Below are positions 55,284 to 64,000 of a DNA stretch of 64,000 nt, in pieces. The notes under the pieces were generated by a model. That model was not told the origin of the DNA. It ran no database searches and saw nothing but the letters and a program-made list of their open reading frames with translations. This DNA is from Labedaea rhizosphaerae (GTDB lineage Bacteria; Actinomycetota; Actinomycetes; Mycobacteriales; Pseudonocardiaceae). Every line of letters starts with the position of its first letter. Position 1 is the stretch's first letter. Location of the stretch: positions 310,001 to 374,000 of the forward strand of contig NZ_SNXZ01000007.1 of assembly GCF_004362825.1 (NCBI RefSeq), read 5' to 3'. Position numbers and translations under genes: made by a program.

Positions 55284-56917
55284 GGCGATCCTTTCTCGGT
55301 GGGGGTGAGGTGGAGCCCCACCTCGGCGACGAAGTCGGCGAGCACCGGGTGGTCGAACAACAGCCGCATCGGCAGCCGGACTTCGATCCGGCGTTGCAGG
55401 TGCGTCATCACGCGTGCGCCGGCCAGCGAGTGCCCGCCCAGCGCGAAGAAGTCGTCGCTCGGGCCGATCCCGTTCTGGCGCAACACCTTCTCCCACACCT
55501 CGGTCACCACGGCACCCAGCTCGGTGTCGAACTCGCTGGCGAACTCGCTGTCGAACTCGGCGACTGGTGCGGCCACTTCCGGCGTGCCCGGCCGGTCCTG
55601 CGCCACGACCAGTTCACCCGGCCGGACCGCGGTGAGCGGCTCGCCGGCGGCCAGCTGCGCCAGCAACGCGGCGAAGTGGCGCTGCATGACCTCGATCGTG
55701 GCGGCCGCGAGGTGTTCGGAGTTGAACTGCCAGATCGCGTGCTCGGTGTCGCCGTCCTTGCGGATGGTCAGCACCAGGTCGACCGGCACCGGCAGGCTGG
55801 CCAGGGGCAGCGGTTCGATCCGCAGCTCGCCGAGGTCCACCGGCTCCCGGGCCACGTCGGAGTACTCGATCATCACGTTCACCAGCGGCACCCGGCCGGC
55901 GTTGCGGTCGGGTGCGAGGTGCTCGACCACGCGGTCGAACGGCACCTGCTGGTTGGCGTATGCGTCCAGCACAACGCGCCGGGTGCGGTCCAGCAGTTCC
56001 GGCACGTCCGGGTCCCCGGACAGGTCGAGCCGCAGTGCCACGGTGTTGATGAAGTACCCGACCACGTCCTCGATCTCGACCTGGTCGCGGTTGGCCATCA
56101 GGCTGCCGAGCACCAGGTCGGTCATGCCGCTGTAGTGCGACAGCTGGGTGGCGAACGCGGCGGTCAGCACCATGAACAGCGACGTGTTGCGCGCCTGGCC
56201 CAGTTCGGTCAGCCGGGCCAGCACCCCGGCGTCCATCGGCTGGATCAGCCGGCCGGCCTGCCTGGTCGCCGGTCGGTGCCCGGGTAGCCGCACGAGGGGC
56301 GGCCGGTCGGCCAGCGTGTCGCGCCAGAACCCCAGCTGGCGGTCCATCTCGCCGCCGAGCAACCAGTCCCGTTGCCATTGCGCGAAGTCCGCGTACCGGA
56401 TCGCCGGCTCGGGCGGGAGCTCGGTTTCGTTGCACAGGGCGGAATAGAGCGCGATGAAGTCGCGGTGCAGGACGCGCATCGACCACGCGTCGCACGTGAG
56501 GTGGTCCAGGGTGAGGACGAGGACGTGGTCGGTTTCGCCGAGGCGGAACAGGTTCGCCCGTCCGACCGGACCGTTCACCAGATCGAACTGCCGCCGAAGC
56601 TCCACATCGGACGCTTCCTTGAGGGCGGCGGCGGGATCGGGGACGCCGGTCAGATCGTCCAGGTCGACCTCCCACGGCAGGTCGTCGTGGATGACCTGCA
56701 GCAACTCGCCGTCGCTGGTGTCGAACGTGGTGCGCAGCACCTCGTGGCGTTGCGTCAACGCGATCAGCGCGCGTTCGAGCACGTCGAGGTCCAGCCGGCC
56801 GGTCAGCCGCAGGCCCAGCTGGCAGTTGTAGGTGGCCGACCCGTGTTCGAGCTGTTCGAGGAACCACATGCTCTCCTGGGCGAAGGACGCCCGGGCCGCG
56901 AACGTGCCGGTCTTCAT
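55268..56917 (-). CDS. NRPS condensation-thiolation didomain protein
   Basis: This encodes 549 residues. The C domain (about 1-430) opens [15 protein letters not shown], with the downstream signatures [35 protein letters not shown] and [11 protein letters not shown]. Its active-site motif is DHLTCDAWS (138-146) in place of HHxxxDG: the second His and the Asp are kept, the first His is Asp and the Gly is Ala. The T domain carries the phosphopantetheine Ser497 in LGGHSLAG. There is no A domain, so loading must come in trans, probably from the adjacent stand-alone A protein whose stop overlaps this start by four bases. Confidence 0.92.
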   Translation of the reverse strand: MKTGTFAARASFAQESMWFLEQLEHGSATYNCQLGLRLTGRLDLDVLERALIALTQRHEVLRTTFDTSDGELLQVIHDDLPWEVDLDDLTGVPDPAAALKEASDVELRRQFDLVNGPVGRANLFRLGETDHVLVLTLDHLTCDAWSMRVLHRDFIALYSALCNETELPPEPAIRYADFAQWQRDWLLGGEMDRQLGFWRDTLADRPPLVRLPGHRPATRQAGRLIQPMDAGVLARLTELGQARNTSLFMVLTAAFATQLSHYSGMTDLVLGSLMANRDQVEIEDVVGYFINTVALRLDLSGDPDVPELLDRTRRVVLDAYANQQVPFDRVVEHLAPDRNAGRVPLVNVMIEYSDVAREPVDLGELRIEPLPLASLPVPVDLVLTIRKDGDTEHAIWQFNSEHLAAATIEVMQRHFAALLAQLAAGEPLTAVRPGELVVAQDRPGTPEVAAPVAEFDSEFASEFDTELGAVVTEVWEKVLRQNGIGPSDDFFALGGHSLAGARVMTHLQRRIEVRLPMRLLFDHPVLADFVAEVGLHLTPTEKGSPCTAR

Positions 56918-58392
56918 CGCATGGTCTCCAGGCGTTGCGCCAGCGTCCTGCGGTTGAGCTTGCCCGACAGGGACAGCGGCAGGGTGGTGACCCGGACCAG
57001 CCGGGTCGGGATCATGTGCTGGGGCAGGACTTCGCGCAGCCGGGCGCGCACGGTCTCGTCGTCGGCAGCGGCGTCGTCGGGGCCGGCCGGCACGTACCCG
57101 GCCACCAGGATCGATTCGCCGGCCGAGGTCGTCTGGACCACGGTGCCGGCACTGGCGATCTCCGGCAGCCCGCGCAGCGCGGCGTCCACCTCGCCCAGTT
57201 CGATCCGGAAGCCCCGGACCTTGACCTGGTCGTCCTTGCGGCCCAGGAACCGCAGCTCTCCGTCGGTGCCCAGCACGGCGTGATCACCACTGCGGTACCA
57301 GACGTCGCCGTCGTCCAGGACCACGAACCGGTCCGCTGTCAGCTCCGGTTTGCCGAGGTAGCCCGCCGAGACACCGGCGCCCGCGATGTACACCTCGCCC
57401 TCGCGGGCCGGTCGCCGGTGCTCGTCCAGCACGCGGACTCGCAAGTGCGGCAAGGGAATGCCGATCGGGGTGCCCGGCTCGCCGCGATCGGCCACCAGGG
57501 CACGGTCAAGGTTCTTCCAGGACACGTAGACGGTGGTCTCGGTCGGGCCGTACATGTTCACCAGCTGGGCGTTGGGCGCGACGTCGAGGTCGTACCAGGT
57601 GCCGATCGCCTCCCGGCCGATCGGCTCACCGCAGAACACCACCTCACGCAGCCGCGGCATGGCCACCGGCCGCTCGGCGAGTTCGGTCACGAAGTTGGCG
57701 AAGATGGACGGCACGATCGTCGCCCGTGTGACGCCGTGGGCGGCGAACAGGTCCGCCAGCGCGTTGGCGTCGTGGGTGGCGGCCACCGGAACCACCACAC
57801 AACTTCCGCCGGAAAGCAGCGGGCGCCACATCTCCCAGACGCTCAGGTCGAAGTTGGCCGAGTGGAACACGCTGGACACGTCGTCGGGCAGGCACGGCAT
57901 CACCTCGGCGGCGGCGTCCAGCAGGGCGAGCAGATTGCGGTGCCGGACCACGACGCCCTTGGGGTTGCCGGTCGTGCCGGAGGTGTAGATCACGTAGGCG
58001 GTGTCGTGGGGCACGTCGTCGCGGCGGCCGTCGTGGCCGGTGGCCTCGATCCGCAGCCCGGCGGTGATCAGGTGCGACACCGTGGCGTCGGCACTGATGT
58101 AGTCCCGCCGGGTGGCCGGGTAGCTGGGGTCGATCGGGACGTATCCGCAGCCGTGCAACCAGGTGCCCAGCATCGCCGCGATCATGTGCCAGCCGCGGGG
58201 CACGGACATCCCGACGAGCGTGCCGGGCCGGATGTCCTCGGCGGCCAGCCGGTCGGCGACGTCCTGCGCGGCCGCCGCCAGGGCGGCGTAGGTGATCGTG
58301 GTGTCGCCGTCGACGACGGCGGGGCGGTCGGGCGTACGGTCGGCCCACGCCAGGAACCGGTCGGCGCACGACACGGAAACGGTGCTGGTCAC
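56914..58392 (-). CDS. Stand-alone NRPS adenylation domain
   Basis: This encodes 492 residues from a GTG at 58392 with GGAGAGGCGG upstream. It carries core motifs A3 YTSGTTGNPKG, A4 FDLSVWEMW, A5 NMYGPTETT, A7 YRSGDHA, A8 GFRIELGEVD and A10 SGKLN, so it is an intact acyl-AMP ligase. Hand alignment to PheA gives pocket residues D235, L236, W239, T278, V299, C301, M322, V330, Y331 and K517. The Asp235/Lys517 pair indicates an alpha-amino acid; the side chain is not assigned. It is the first gene of the minus operon A, C-T, panD. Confidence 0.9.
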   Translation of the reverse strand: MTSTVSVSCADRFLAWADRTPDRPAVVDGDTTITYAALAAAAQDVADRLAAEDIRPGTLVGMSVPRGWHMIAAMLGTWLHGCGYVPIDPSYPATRRDYISADATVSHLITAGLRIEATGHDGRRDDVPHDTAYVIYTSGTTGNPKGVVVRHRNLLALLDAAAEVMPCLPDDVSSVFHSANFDLSVWEMWRPLLSGGSCVVVPVAATHDANALADLFAAHGVTRATIVPSIFANFVTELAERPVAMPRLREVVFCGEPIGREAIGTWYDLDVAPNAQLVNMYGPTETTVYVSWKNLDRALVADRGEPGTPIGIPLPHLRVRVLDEHRRPAREGEVYIAGAGVSAGYLGKPELTADRFVVLDDGDVWYRSGDHAVLGTDGELRFLGRKDDQVKVRGFRIELGEVDAALRGLPEIASAGTVVQTTSAGESILVAGYVPAGPDDAAADDETVRARLREVLPQHMIPTRLVRVTTLPLSLSGKLNRRTLAQRLETMR

Positions 58393-58637
58393 TGTTCCGC
58401 CTCTCCGGATTTTCCGAGTGTGGTCGCGCTGGGCCGGCAACGGTCGGTCCGCGATGGGCCCGTGGCCGGGTTGCGTCCCGTTCCCCTTGGCCTCAGCAGG
58501 GAGCCACGCAAGCCGCGGGCACCGCAACGAGCCGAGGTCGACACGAGAGGTGTCACCACTGTTCCTCCCTGGCTATCGGTTTGTTCTGGCCGAGTGGAAA
58601 CGCCACGTGTATCGAAGCCGTATCGAATTTCTTTTGC

Positions 58638-58667
58638 TTGACGCGCCGTTCGGGCGGTGTTCATAGT
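58638..58667 (+). promoter_or_regulatory. Putative promoter giving a leaderless mRNA
   Basis: TTGACG (58638-58643) and CATAGT (58662-58667) are separated by 18 bp, close to the vegetative consensus. A start 7-8 bases after the -10 falls on the ATG at 58675, and no ribosome site precedes that ATG, so translation of a leaderless message is likely. The element lies in the divergent spacer (58393-58674) between the two NRPS operons; the rest of that spacer shows nothing else I can support. Confidence 0.5.
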
Positions 58668-58674
58668 AATTGTC

Positions 58675-59940
58675 ATGAGAGCTGCCTGGAATCTCCTCGC
58701 ACGCAACCGGAACTACCGGCTTCTGGTGACCGCGCACCTGATTTCAGCGGGCGGGGACTGGATTCTCGGTGTCGGAATGACCTTCATCGTCTATCGCCTC
58801 ACCGGGTCCGCGCTGGCCTCCGGGACGATGCTGTTGATGTCCTTCCTGCCGCAATTCCTGCTGGGTTCGGTGGGCGGTGTGTTCGCCGACCGGTGGGACC
58901 GGCGGCGCACGATGATCATCACCAACGCGCTGCTGGCCGCCTCCCTGTTGCCGCTGCTGCTGGTGCACGATCCGGACCAGGTCTGGCTGCTGTACGTCGC
59001 CGTGTTCGTCGAAGGCGCCATCGCGCAGTTCTTCGCGCCGGCCGAGGCCGCCATGGTCGCGACGGTCGTGCCGGAGCGGGACCTGGTCGCTGCCAACGCA
59101 CTCAACGGCCAGACCCAGCAGCTCGCCCGCCTCGGCGGTGCGGGGCTGGGGGGCGCGATCGCGGCCGCGAGCGGTCTCACCGCACTGGTGCTGGTGGACG
59201 TCACGACCTACGCCCTCGCCACGGTGCTCGTCGCCATGATCACCGTCGCGAAGAAGCCGGCGCCGGCCGAGCCGGTCACCAAGGTCAGCCTGGGGTTGCG
59301 CGCCGAATGGCTGGACGGCCTGCGGCTGTGCCTGACTCGCCGGGACCTCTCGACGTTGCTGGTGTACCGGGTGTTGTCCGGGCTCGGCGAGGGGATCTTC
59401 GGCGTGCTGCTGGCGCCGCTGGTCGTCGGCGTGCTGCAGGCCAGCGGTGGCGAGTACGGCTTCGTCGTGGCGATGCAGGCGATCGGCGGCGTGGCGGGCG
59501 GGCTGGCCGTGGCCGCGCTGAGCCACCGGATCGCGCCGACGAAGCTGCTCGGCTACGGCGTGCTGGTTTTCGGCGCGCTCGATCTCGCGATCGCCGTGTA
59601 CCCGCTCGCGCTACCGATGCTGTGGCCGACGTTCGTGCTGATCACCGTGGTCGGCCTGCCCGCCGCCGGCGTGGTGGCCTCCTTCAACAGCCTGCAGCAG
59701 CTCTGGACGCCCGACGAGTACCGCGGCCGGGTCTTCGGCGCGATCAGTGCGGGCTGGGCGGTGGCGGTCAGTGCCGGCACGGTGCTCGCCGGCTTCCTCG
59801 GCGACGAGGTGGGCATCATCCCCGTGCTCGCCGTCCAGGGCGTCATCCACCTCCTGCTGGCGCCGTTCGTGCTGGTCCGGTGGAGCCGCAAACCCGATGC
59901 CGTGCCGGCTGTCCTGGTCGCCGAGGGGAGCGTCGGATGA
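58675..59940 (+). CDS. MFS exporter of the NRPS cluster
   Basis: This encodes 421 residues from the ATG at 58675; a GTG at 58657 would add six residues. Twelve hydrophobic helices are seen; the loop 2-3 signature is FADRWDRRRTMI. It begins NRNYRLLVTAHLISAGGDWI, typical of actinobacterial MFS drug exporters of the NRE/enterobactin type. Its stop overlaps the threonine-kinase-like gene by four bases, so it belongs to the plus operon and is the probable product exporter. Confidence 0.88.
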   Translation: MRAAWNLLARNRNYRLLVTAHLISAGGDWILGVGMTFIVYRLTGSALASGTMLLMSFLPQFLLGSVGGVFADRWDRRRTMIITNALLAASLLPLLLVHDPDQVWLLYVAVFVEGAIAQFFAPAEAAMVATVVPERDLVAANALNGQTQQLARLGGAGLGGAIAAASGLTALVLVDVTTYALATVLVAMITVAKKPAPAEPVTKVSLGLRAEWLDGLRLCLTRRDLSTLLVYRVLSGLGEGIFGVLLAPLVVGVLQASGGEYGFVVAMQAIGGVAGGLAVAALSHRIAPTKLLGYGVLVFGALDLAIAVYPLALPMLWPTFVLITVVGLPAAGVVASFNSLQQLWTPDEYRGRVFGAISAGWAVAVSAGTVLAGFLGDEVGIIPVLAVQGVIHLLLAPFVLVRWSRKPDAVPAVLVAEGSVG

Positions 59941-60854
59941 GCGTCCCGCTGACCGGCGTCGGCGTGTCGTTCGGCACGTTCGGCGAGCTGATGCAGGGCG
60001 CGTTACCCGGCAAGGACACCGATTTCCTGGTCACGCTGCCGATCGCGCGCTGGTCCACCGCGGAGATCACCCTGGTCCCTGGCGACGGGCCGCTCCGGGT
60101 CGATCCGCCGGACCGGCACAAGGCGCTGCGGCTGGCGGAACTGGTGCTCGCCCGCTTCGGCGTGCGCGGCGGCGGTCTGCTGACCGTGGCCAGCGACCTG
60201 CCGGTGGGCAAGGGGATGGCCAGTTCGTCGGCCGACCTGGTGGCCACCATGCGTGCGGTCGCCGACGCGCTGGGCACGTCGGTGTCGCCGAGGGCCACCG
60301 AGGACCTGTTGCGGCTGATCGAGCCGACCGACGGGCTGATGTACCACGACACGGTCGCCTTCTACCACCGCCGGGTGCGGCTGTGCCGGCAGCTGGGTTC
60401 GTTGCCGCCCATGACGATCGTCGGCGTCGACGAGGGCGGCCAGGTGGACACGGTCGACTTCAACGCCTTCCGCGGCGCCATCACGCCGGCCGAACGCCGG
60501 GAGTACGCCCGGCTGCTGGACCGGCTGGCGGTCGCGCTGCCCGCCGGTGATCTCGCCACGGTGGGCGCGGTCGCCACCCGCAGTGCCGTGCTGAACCAGG
60601 CACGCTGCCCGAAACCCCACCTCGACCAGGTGCTGGACGTCTGCCGCCAGGTCGGTGCGTTGGGTGTCGCCGTGGCGCACAGCGGCACGATGGCGGGCAT
60701 CCTCGTCGTCAAGTCCGATCCCGACCACGCCCGCAAGGTGGCCGACGCGGTCGACGGCTGCGCGGGGCTGGGGCCGGTCTCGGTGGACGAGACCCTGGAA
60801 TTCGCGCCGAAGCCGCACGAAGAAGTTCCGGCGGCACGAGTATCCGTTAAATAG
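59937..60854 (+). CDS. GHMP-family kinase, L-threonine kinase (PduX)-like
   Basis: This encodes 305 residues from an ATG inside the MFS stop. The N-terminus (SFGTFGELMQG, then LVTLPIARWSTAEI) matches the PduX/threonine-kinase branch of GHMP kinases. The phosphate loop is LPVGKGMASSSADL. PduX phosphorylates L-threonine in cobalamin side-chain synthesis. Inside an NRPS operon a likelier use is activation of threonine or a similar alcohol for beta-substitution to an unusual amino acid, which is inference. No partner enzyme for such a replacement is visible in this window, so it may lie beyond the right edge. Confidence 0.83.
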   Translation: MSVPLTGVGVSFGTFGELMQGALPGKDTDFLVTLPIARWSTAEITLVPGDGPLRVDPPDRHKALRLAELVLARFGVRGGGLLTVASDLPVGKGMASSSADLVATMRAVADALGTSVSPRATEDLLRLIEPTDGLMYHDTVAFYHRRVRLCRQLGSLPPMTIVGVDEGGQVDTVDFNAFRGAITPAERREYARLLDRLAVALPAGDLATVGAVATRSAVLNQARCPKPHLDQVLDVCRQVGALGVAVAHSGTMAGILVVKSDPDHARKVADAVDGCAGLGPVSVDETLEFAPKPHEEVPAARVSVK

Positions 60855-60951
60855 CCGGTCGATACACCGCGGTCGCAGGATCGTGGTCAGTGAAAAGGTG
60901 ACCCGCGGCCGAAGCGGCCGCCGCTCGCCGATTTATTCGAAAGGTCCCGCG

Positions 60952-62811
60952 ATGAGTTCCAAATTCCCCGGAGAACCGTGGGCGTCGGTCGTCGACTTGT
61001 TCGAGGCCAGGGTGGCCGCCGCGCCCGATTCGATCGCCGTGGTGGACGCGGACGGCACCCGACTGTCCTATCAGGACGTCAATGCCGCCGCCAACCGGCT
61101 GGCTCGTCACCTCAAGGCACGCGGCGTCGGGCCGGAGGTACGAGTGGCGTTGGTGCTGCACCGGTCGGCCCGCCTCGTGGTCGCACTGCTCGCGGTGCTC
61201 AAGGCCGGTGGCACGTACGTCCCGGTCGATCCGGAGAACTCCGACCACCGCATCGGCCACGTGTTCGCGAACTCGGCACCCGTGCTGACGCTGACCACCG
61301 ACGACCTGGTGCACAGGTTGCCCTCGGGCGCGGCGCACCTGCTCGTGGACGCCCCCGAGATCGCCGAGCAGCCGGCCGACGACCTGCCTTGCGAGGTCGT
61401 GGCGGACAACACGCAGTACGTCATCTACACGTCCGGCTCGACCGGCACGCCCAAGGGTGTCGCGGTCTCGCACGGCAACGTCGTCCGGCTGTTCACCGCG
61501 ACCGCGGCGACGTTCGGGTTCGGCCCGGCGGACGTCTGGACCCTGTTCCACTCCTACTCGTTCGACTTCTCCGTCTGGGAGCTGTGGGGCGCGCTGCTCC
61601 ACGGCGGGCGCCTGGTGATCGTGTCGAAGGAGACCGCCCGGTCGACGCCCGCGTTCCTGGACCTGCTCGCCGGTGAAGGCGTGACCGTGCTCAACCAGAC
61701 ACCGTCCGCCTTCGCCCAGCTGATGCACGCCGATCGGGAGCACCCGGCCCCGGGACTGGCCCTGCGGTACGTGATCCTGGGCGGTGAGGCGGTCGAGCCG
61801 GCGCTGCTGGCCGACTGGTACGGCCGCCACGCCGACGACGCGCCGGTGATCGTCAACGGTTACGGGATCACCGAGACGACGGTGTTCGCCACCTTCCGGC
61901 CGATGGACGAGCAGTTCGCGCGCGCCGGCAACGGCAGTTATATCGGCGACGCCATCGCGGATCTGCCCGTCCACCTGCTGGATGACGACCTGCAGCAGGT
62001 GGGAGTAGGCGTTCAAGGCGAGATCTTCATCGGCGGGGCCGGTGTGGCCCGGGGCTACCTCGGGCGGCCGGGGCTGACCGCCGAACGGTTCATGCCCGAC
62101 CCGTTCGGTGTTCCCGGCGCCCGCCTGTACCGCAGCGGCGACCTCGCCCGGCACACCGCCGACGGCGAGCTCGAGTTCCTCGGCCGGGCCGACAGCCAGG
62201 TGAAGATCCGCGGCTTCCGCATCGAGCTGGGGGAGATCGAGGTCGTGGTGAGCGCCTGCCCGCTGGTGGGCCAGGCCGCGGTGGTCGTGCGCGAGGACAA
62301 GCCGGGGGACAAGCGGATCGTCGCCTACGTCGTGCCCAGCGGTGGCGCGGCGCAGGCCGGGCTGCCCGGTGCGGTGCAGCAGTTCGCGCTGGATCGCCTG
62401 CCGCACTACATGATCCCGTCGACGGTCGTCGTCATCGACGCGATTCCGTTGACCACCAACGGAAAGTTGGACACCGCGGCCCTGCCCGCGCCTGCCGTCG
62501 CCGCGGCGGACGCGCCGGAGACCGCGACCGAGCGCGCGGTCGCGCCGATCTGGGCCGACCTGTTGGAGCACGCGGCCGTCGGCCGCACGGATCACTACCT
62601 CGAGCTGGGCGGGCACTCGCTGACCGCGGCCCGGATCGTCGCCCGCGTCCGCGCCGACTTGCGGGTGGACGTGCAGGTCCGCGACATCTACGACAACCCG
62701 GTGCTCACGGACTTCGCCCGGCGCGTGGACCAACTGCGAGCCCAGGGCGCGCCGGCGCGGCCCGCGTTGCGCCGCATCGCCCGGACCGCATCGGTCGGTG
62801 GGCACTCATGA
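60952..62811 (+). CDS. NRPS adenylation-thiolation didomain protein
   Basis: This encodes 619 residues; GAAAGG precedes the ATG. A domain cores: A3 YTSGSTGTPKG, A4 FDFSVWELW, A5 GYGITETTV, A7 YRSGDLA, A8 GFRIELGEIE and A10 NGKLD. The hand-read pocket is D235, F236, W239, N278, I299, G301, G322, V330, F331 and K517. This equals the well-known threonine pocket (DFWNIGMVHK) at all but 322 and 331, suggesting threonine or a close analogue. The T domain has Ser556 in LGGHSLTAAR. It overlaps the following C domain gene as ATGA. Confidence 0.92.
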   Translation: MSSKFPGEPWASVVDLFEARVAAAPDSIAVVDADGTRLSYQDVNAAANRLARHLKARGVGPEVRVALVLHRSARLVVALLAVLKAGGTYVPVDPENSDHRIGHVFANSAPVLTLTTDDLVHRLPSGAAHLLVDAPEIAEQPADDLPCEVVADNTQYVIYTSGSTGTPKGVAVSHGNVVRLFTATAATFGFGPADVWTLFHSYSFDFSVWELWGALLHGGRLVIVSKETARSTPAFLDLLAGEGVTVLNQTPSAFAQLMHADREHPAPGLALRYVILGGEAVEPALLADWYGRHADDAPVIVNGYGITETTVFATFRPMDEQFARAGNGSYIGDAIADLPVHLLDDDLQQVGVGVQGEIFIGGAGVARGYLGRPGLTAERFMPDPFGVPGARLYRSGDLARHTADGELEFLGRADSQVKIRGFRIELGEIEVVVSACPLVGQAAVVVREDKPGDKRIVAYVVPSGGAAQAGLPGAVQQFALDRLPHYMIPSTVVVIDAIPLTTNGKLDTAALPAPAVAAADAPETATERAVAPIWADLLEHAAVGRTDHYLELGGHSLTAARIVARVRADLRVDVQVRDIYDNPVLTDFARRVDQLRAQGAPARPALRRIARTASVGGHS

Positions 62812-64000
62812 CCGGCGCGCTGTCGCACCAGCAGGAACGACTGCACCTGGCGGAGAGCCTGAACTCAGGCACGTCCGCGAACAACCTCGGCTGCGTGCAC
62901 TGGATCTCCGGTGCCCTGGACGTTCCGGCCCTCACGGCGGCGATCACGGAACTGCACCGGCGCCACGACATCCTCCGCACCCGCTACCCGTCCGCCGCCG
63001 CCCACGTGGTCGACCCGGCCGCCGAGCCGGCGTTGCCGGTCCAGGACCTCAGCGCGCTCACCGACCCGGCGGCCGAGGTGCGCCGGCTGCTGGACGCCTC
63101 CGTGGACGAACCGTTCGACCTGGCGGCCGCGGCGCCGATCCGCTGGTCGCTGTTCCTGCTCGGCCCCGATCGGTACGCCCTGACGTTGGTGGTGCACCAC
63201 ATCGCGTTCGACGCGTGGTCCAAACTGGTCCTCAACGACGAGCTCGCCGCGCTCTACGAAGGCCGGCCGCTCGACGCCGTGCCGGTCCAGTACGCGGACT
63301 ACGCGGCGCGGCAACGAGATCGGACCGAGGCGCTCGACGACTGGGTCGCCCGGTTGGCCGGCGCGCCCGCCGCCACCCGGCTGCCGTTCGACCACCAGCC
63401 CTATGCCGGAACGGGCTTCGACGGCCGGGCCAGCGAGATCCCGATGGACGCCGACGTCGTCCGCCGCGCCGAGCTCCTCGGCCGGCAGGAGCACTGCTCG
63501 CTGTTCATGGTTCTGCTGGCCGCGTTCGCCGGCCTGTTGTCCCGCTATGACGGCCGGCGCGACCTGGTGGTGGGCGTGCCCACGGCCGGCCGGGACGAGC
63601 CGGAACTGGAGAGCCTCATCGGGTGCTTCATGGACACCGTGCCGTTCCGGCTCGGTTTTCCCGAAGCGCGCACCTTCCGGGACCTGCTGGCCGTGGTCCG
63701 CGACGTCACGCTGGACACCCACGACCTGCAGGCGGTTGCGCTGGGCCGGCTGATCGGCGCGGTCCGGCCCGAGCGCGAGGCCGGCCGGGAACCCTTGGTG
63801 CAGGTCGTTTTCCAGGTCCGGAACACGCCCTACGAGCCGTTGTGCCTTGCCGGGCTGGACATCACCGAAGAGGCACGCAACCCCACGGCGACCGGCCTCG
63901 ACCTCAGCGTCAGCGTCGTCGAGGGCACCGGCACAGGTGGCACTGGCGGTCCGGTCGGCGTGTGGCAGTACAAGAGCGAGCTGTTCGAACCGGGCACGAT
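62808..64000 (+). CDS. NRPS condensation domain protein (3' end outside window)
   Basis: 397 complete residues are visible, with no stop before the edge. The start is the ATG overlapping the A-T stop. The C domain active site is HHIAFDAWS (130-138), with both His and the Asp kept and Ala in place of Gly. Downstream signatures YADYAARQRD, DLVVGVPTAGRD and IGCFMDTVPFR are present. What follows the C domain cannot be seen. It should accept the residue carried by the preceding A-T protein as donor or acceptor. Confidence 0.92.
   Translation, partial: MTGALSHQQERLHLAESLNSGTSANNLGCVHWISGALDVPALTAAITELHRRHDILRTRYPSAAAHVVDPAAEPALPVQDLSALTDPAAEVRRLLDASVDEPFDLAAAAPIRWSLFLLGPDRYALTLVVHHIAFDAWSKLVLNDELAALYEGRPLDAVPVQYADYAARQRDRTEALDDWVARLAGAPAATRLPFDHQPYAGTGFDGRASEIPMDADVVRRAELLGRQEHCSLFMVLLAAFAGLLSRYDGRRDLVVGVPTAGRDEPELESLIGCFMDTVPFRLGFPEARTFRDLLAVVRDVTLDTHDLQAVALGRLIGAVRPEREAGREPLVQVVFQVRNTPYEPLCLAGLDITEEARNPTATGLDLSVSVVEGTGTGGTGGPVGVWQYKSELFEPGT

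Noticed and set aside
56479-56506. Heterocyclisation (Cy) domain call from the DxxxxDxxS pattern
   Set aside because: The remaining signatures of the protein are those of an ordinary condensation domain; the match looks coincidental.

Overview
The window is very GC-rich, with densely packed genes, many four-base ATGA start/stop overlaps, GTG starts and a PknG/GlnH/GlnX signalling module. This points to a filamentous actinomycete, probably of the Pseudonocardiales (Lentzea/Saccharothrix-like). The genus-level guess is inference.

Left arm, 1-6.2 kb. A coiled-coil protein (cut by the window edge) and a membrane-anchored von Willebrand A protein form a minus-strand pair. After a decayed, less GC-rich stretch comes an intact TIR-macro fusion protein, the best candidate here for an undescribed NAD-linked defence or signalling system. 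Further frameshifted debris follows, then a secreted HNH nuclease with a strong terminator and two small genes.

Toxin locus, 6.3-23.1 kb. Two very large genes, 33 bp apart, encode a complete Tc (ABC-type insecticidal) toxin: a TcB-TcC (SpvB/Rhs) cocoon with a variable C-terminal nuclease-like domain, and a TcA pore/translocator with a peptidoglycan-binding N-terminus. No separate immunity gene is visible between or beside them.

Housekeeping and signalling, 23.1-43.2 kb. A MetE-like methyltransferase, an OmpR-type two-component system, DoxX, a phosphatidylglycerol lysyltransferase-like protein, a flavin/pyridoxamine oxidase-fold protein and a class II glutamine amidotransferase come first. 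A five-gene operon follows (coiled coil, PknG kinase, PP2C phosphatase, vWA, FHA) and converges on GlnH and GlnX. By analogy with mycobacteria this is an amino-acid-sensing Ser/Thr phosphorylation circuit. A secreted GH31 glycosidase with two inserted carbohydrate-binding modules closes the section.

Regulators and miscellaneous, 43.2-52.8 kb. Two tandem AfsR/SARP regulators lie behind a leader containing micro-ORFs and hairpins. An MFS transporter, a secreted endonuclease/exonuclease/phosphatase-fold protein, a multi-pass membrane protein and a short-chain dehydrogenase follow.

Biosynthetic cluster, 52.9 kb to the end. A third SARP regulator is followed by a dissociated NRPS. A minus operon holds a lone A domain, a C-T didomain and panD (beta-alanine supply). 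A divergent plus operon holds an MFS exporter, a PduX-like threonine kinase homologue, an A-T didomain and a C domain running off the right edge. The product is unknown; beta-alanine and a threonine-derived residue are the testable building-block guesses.
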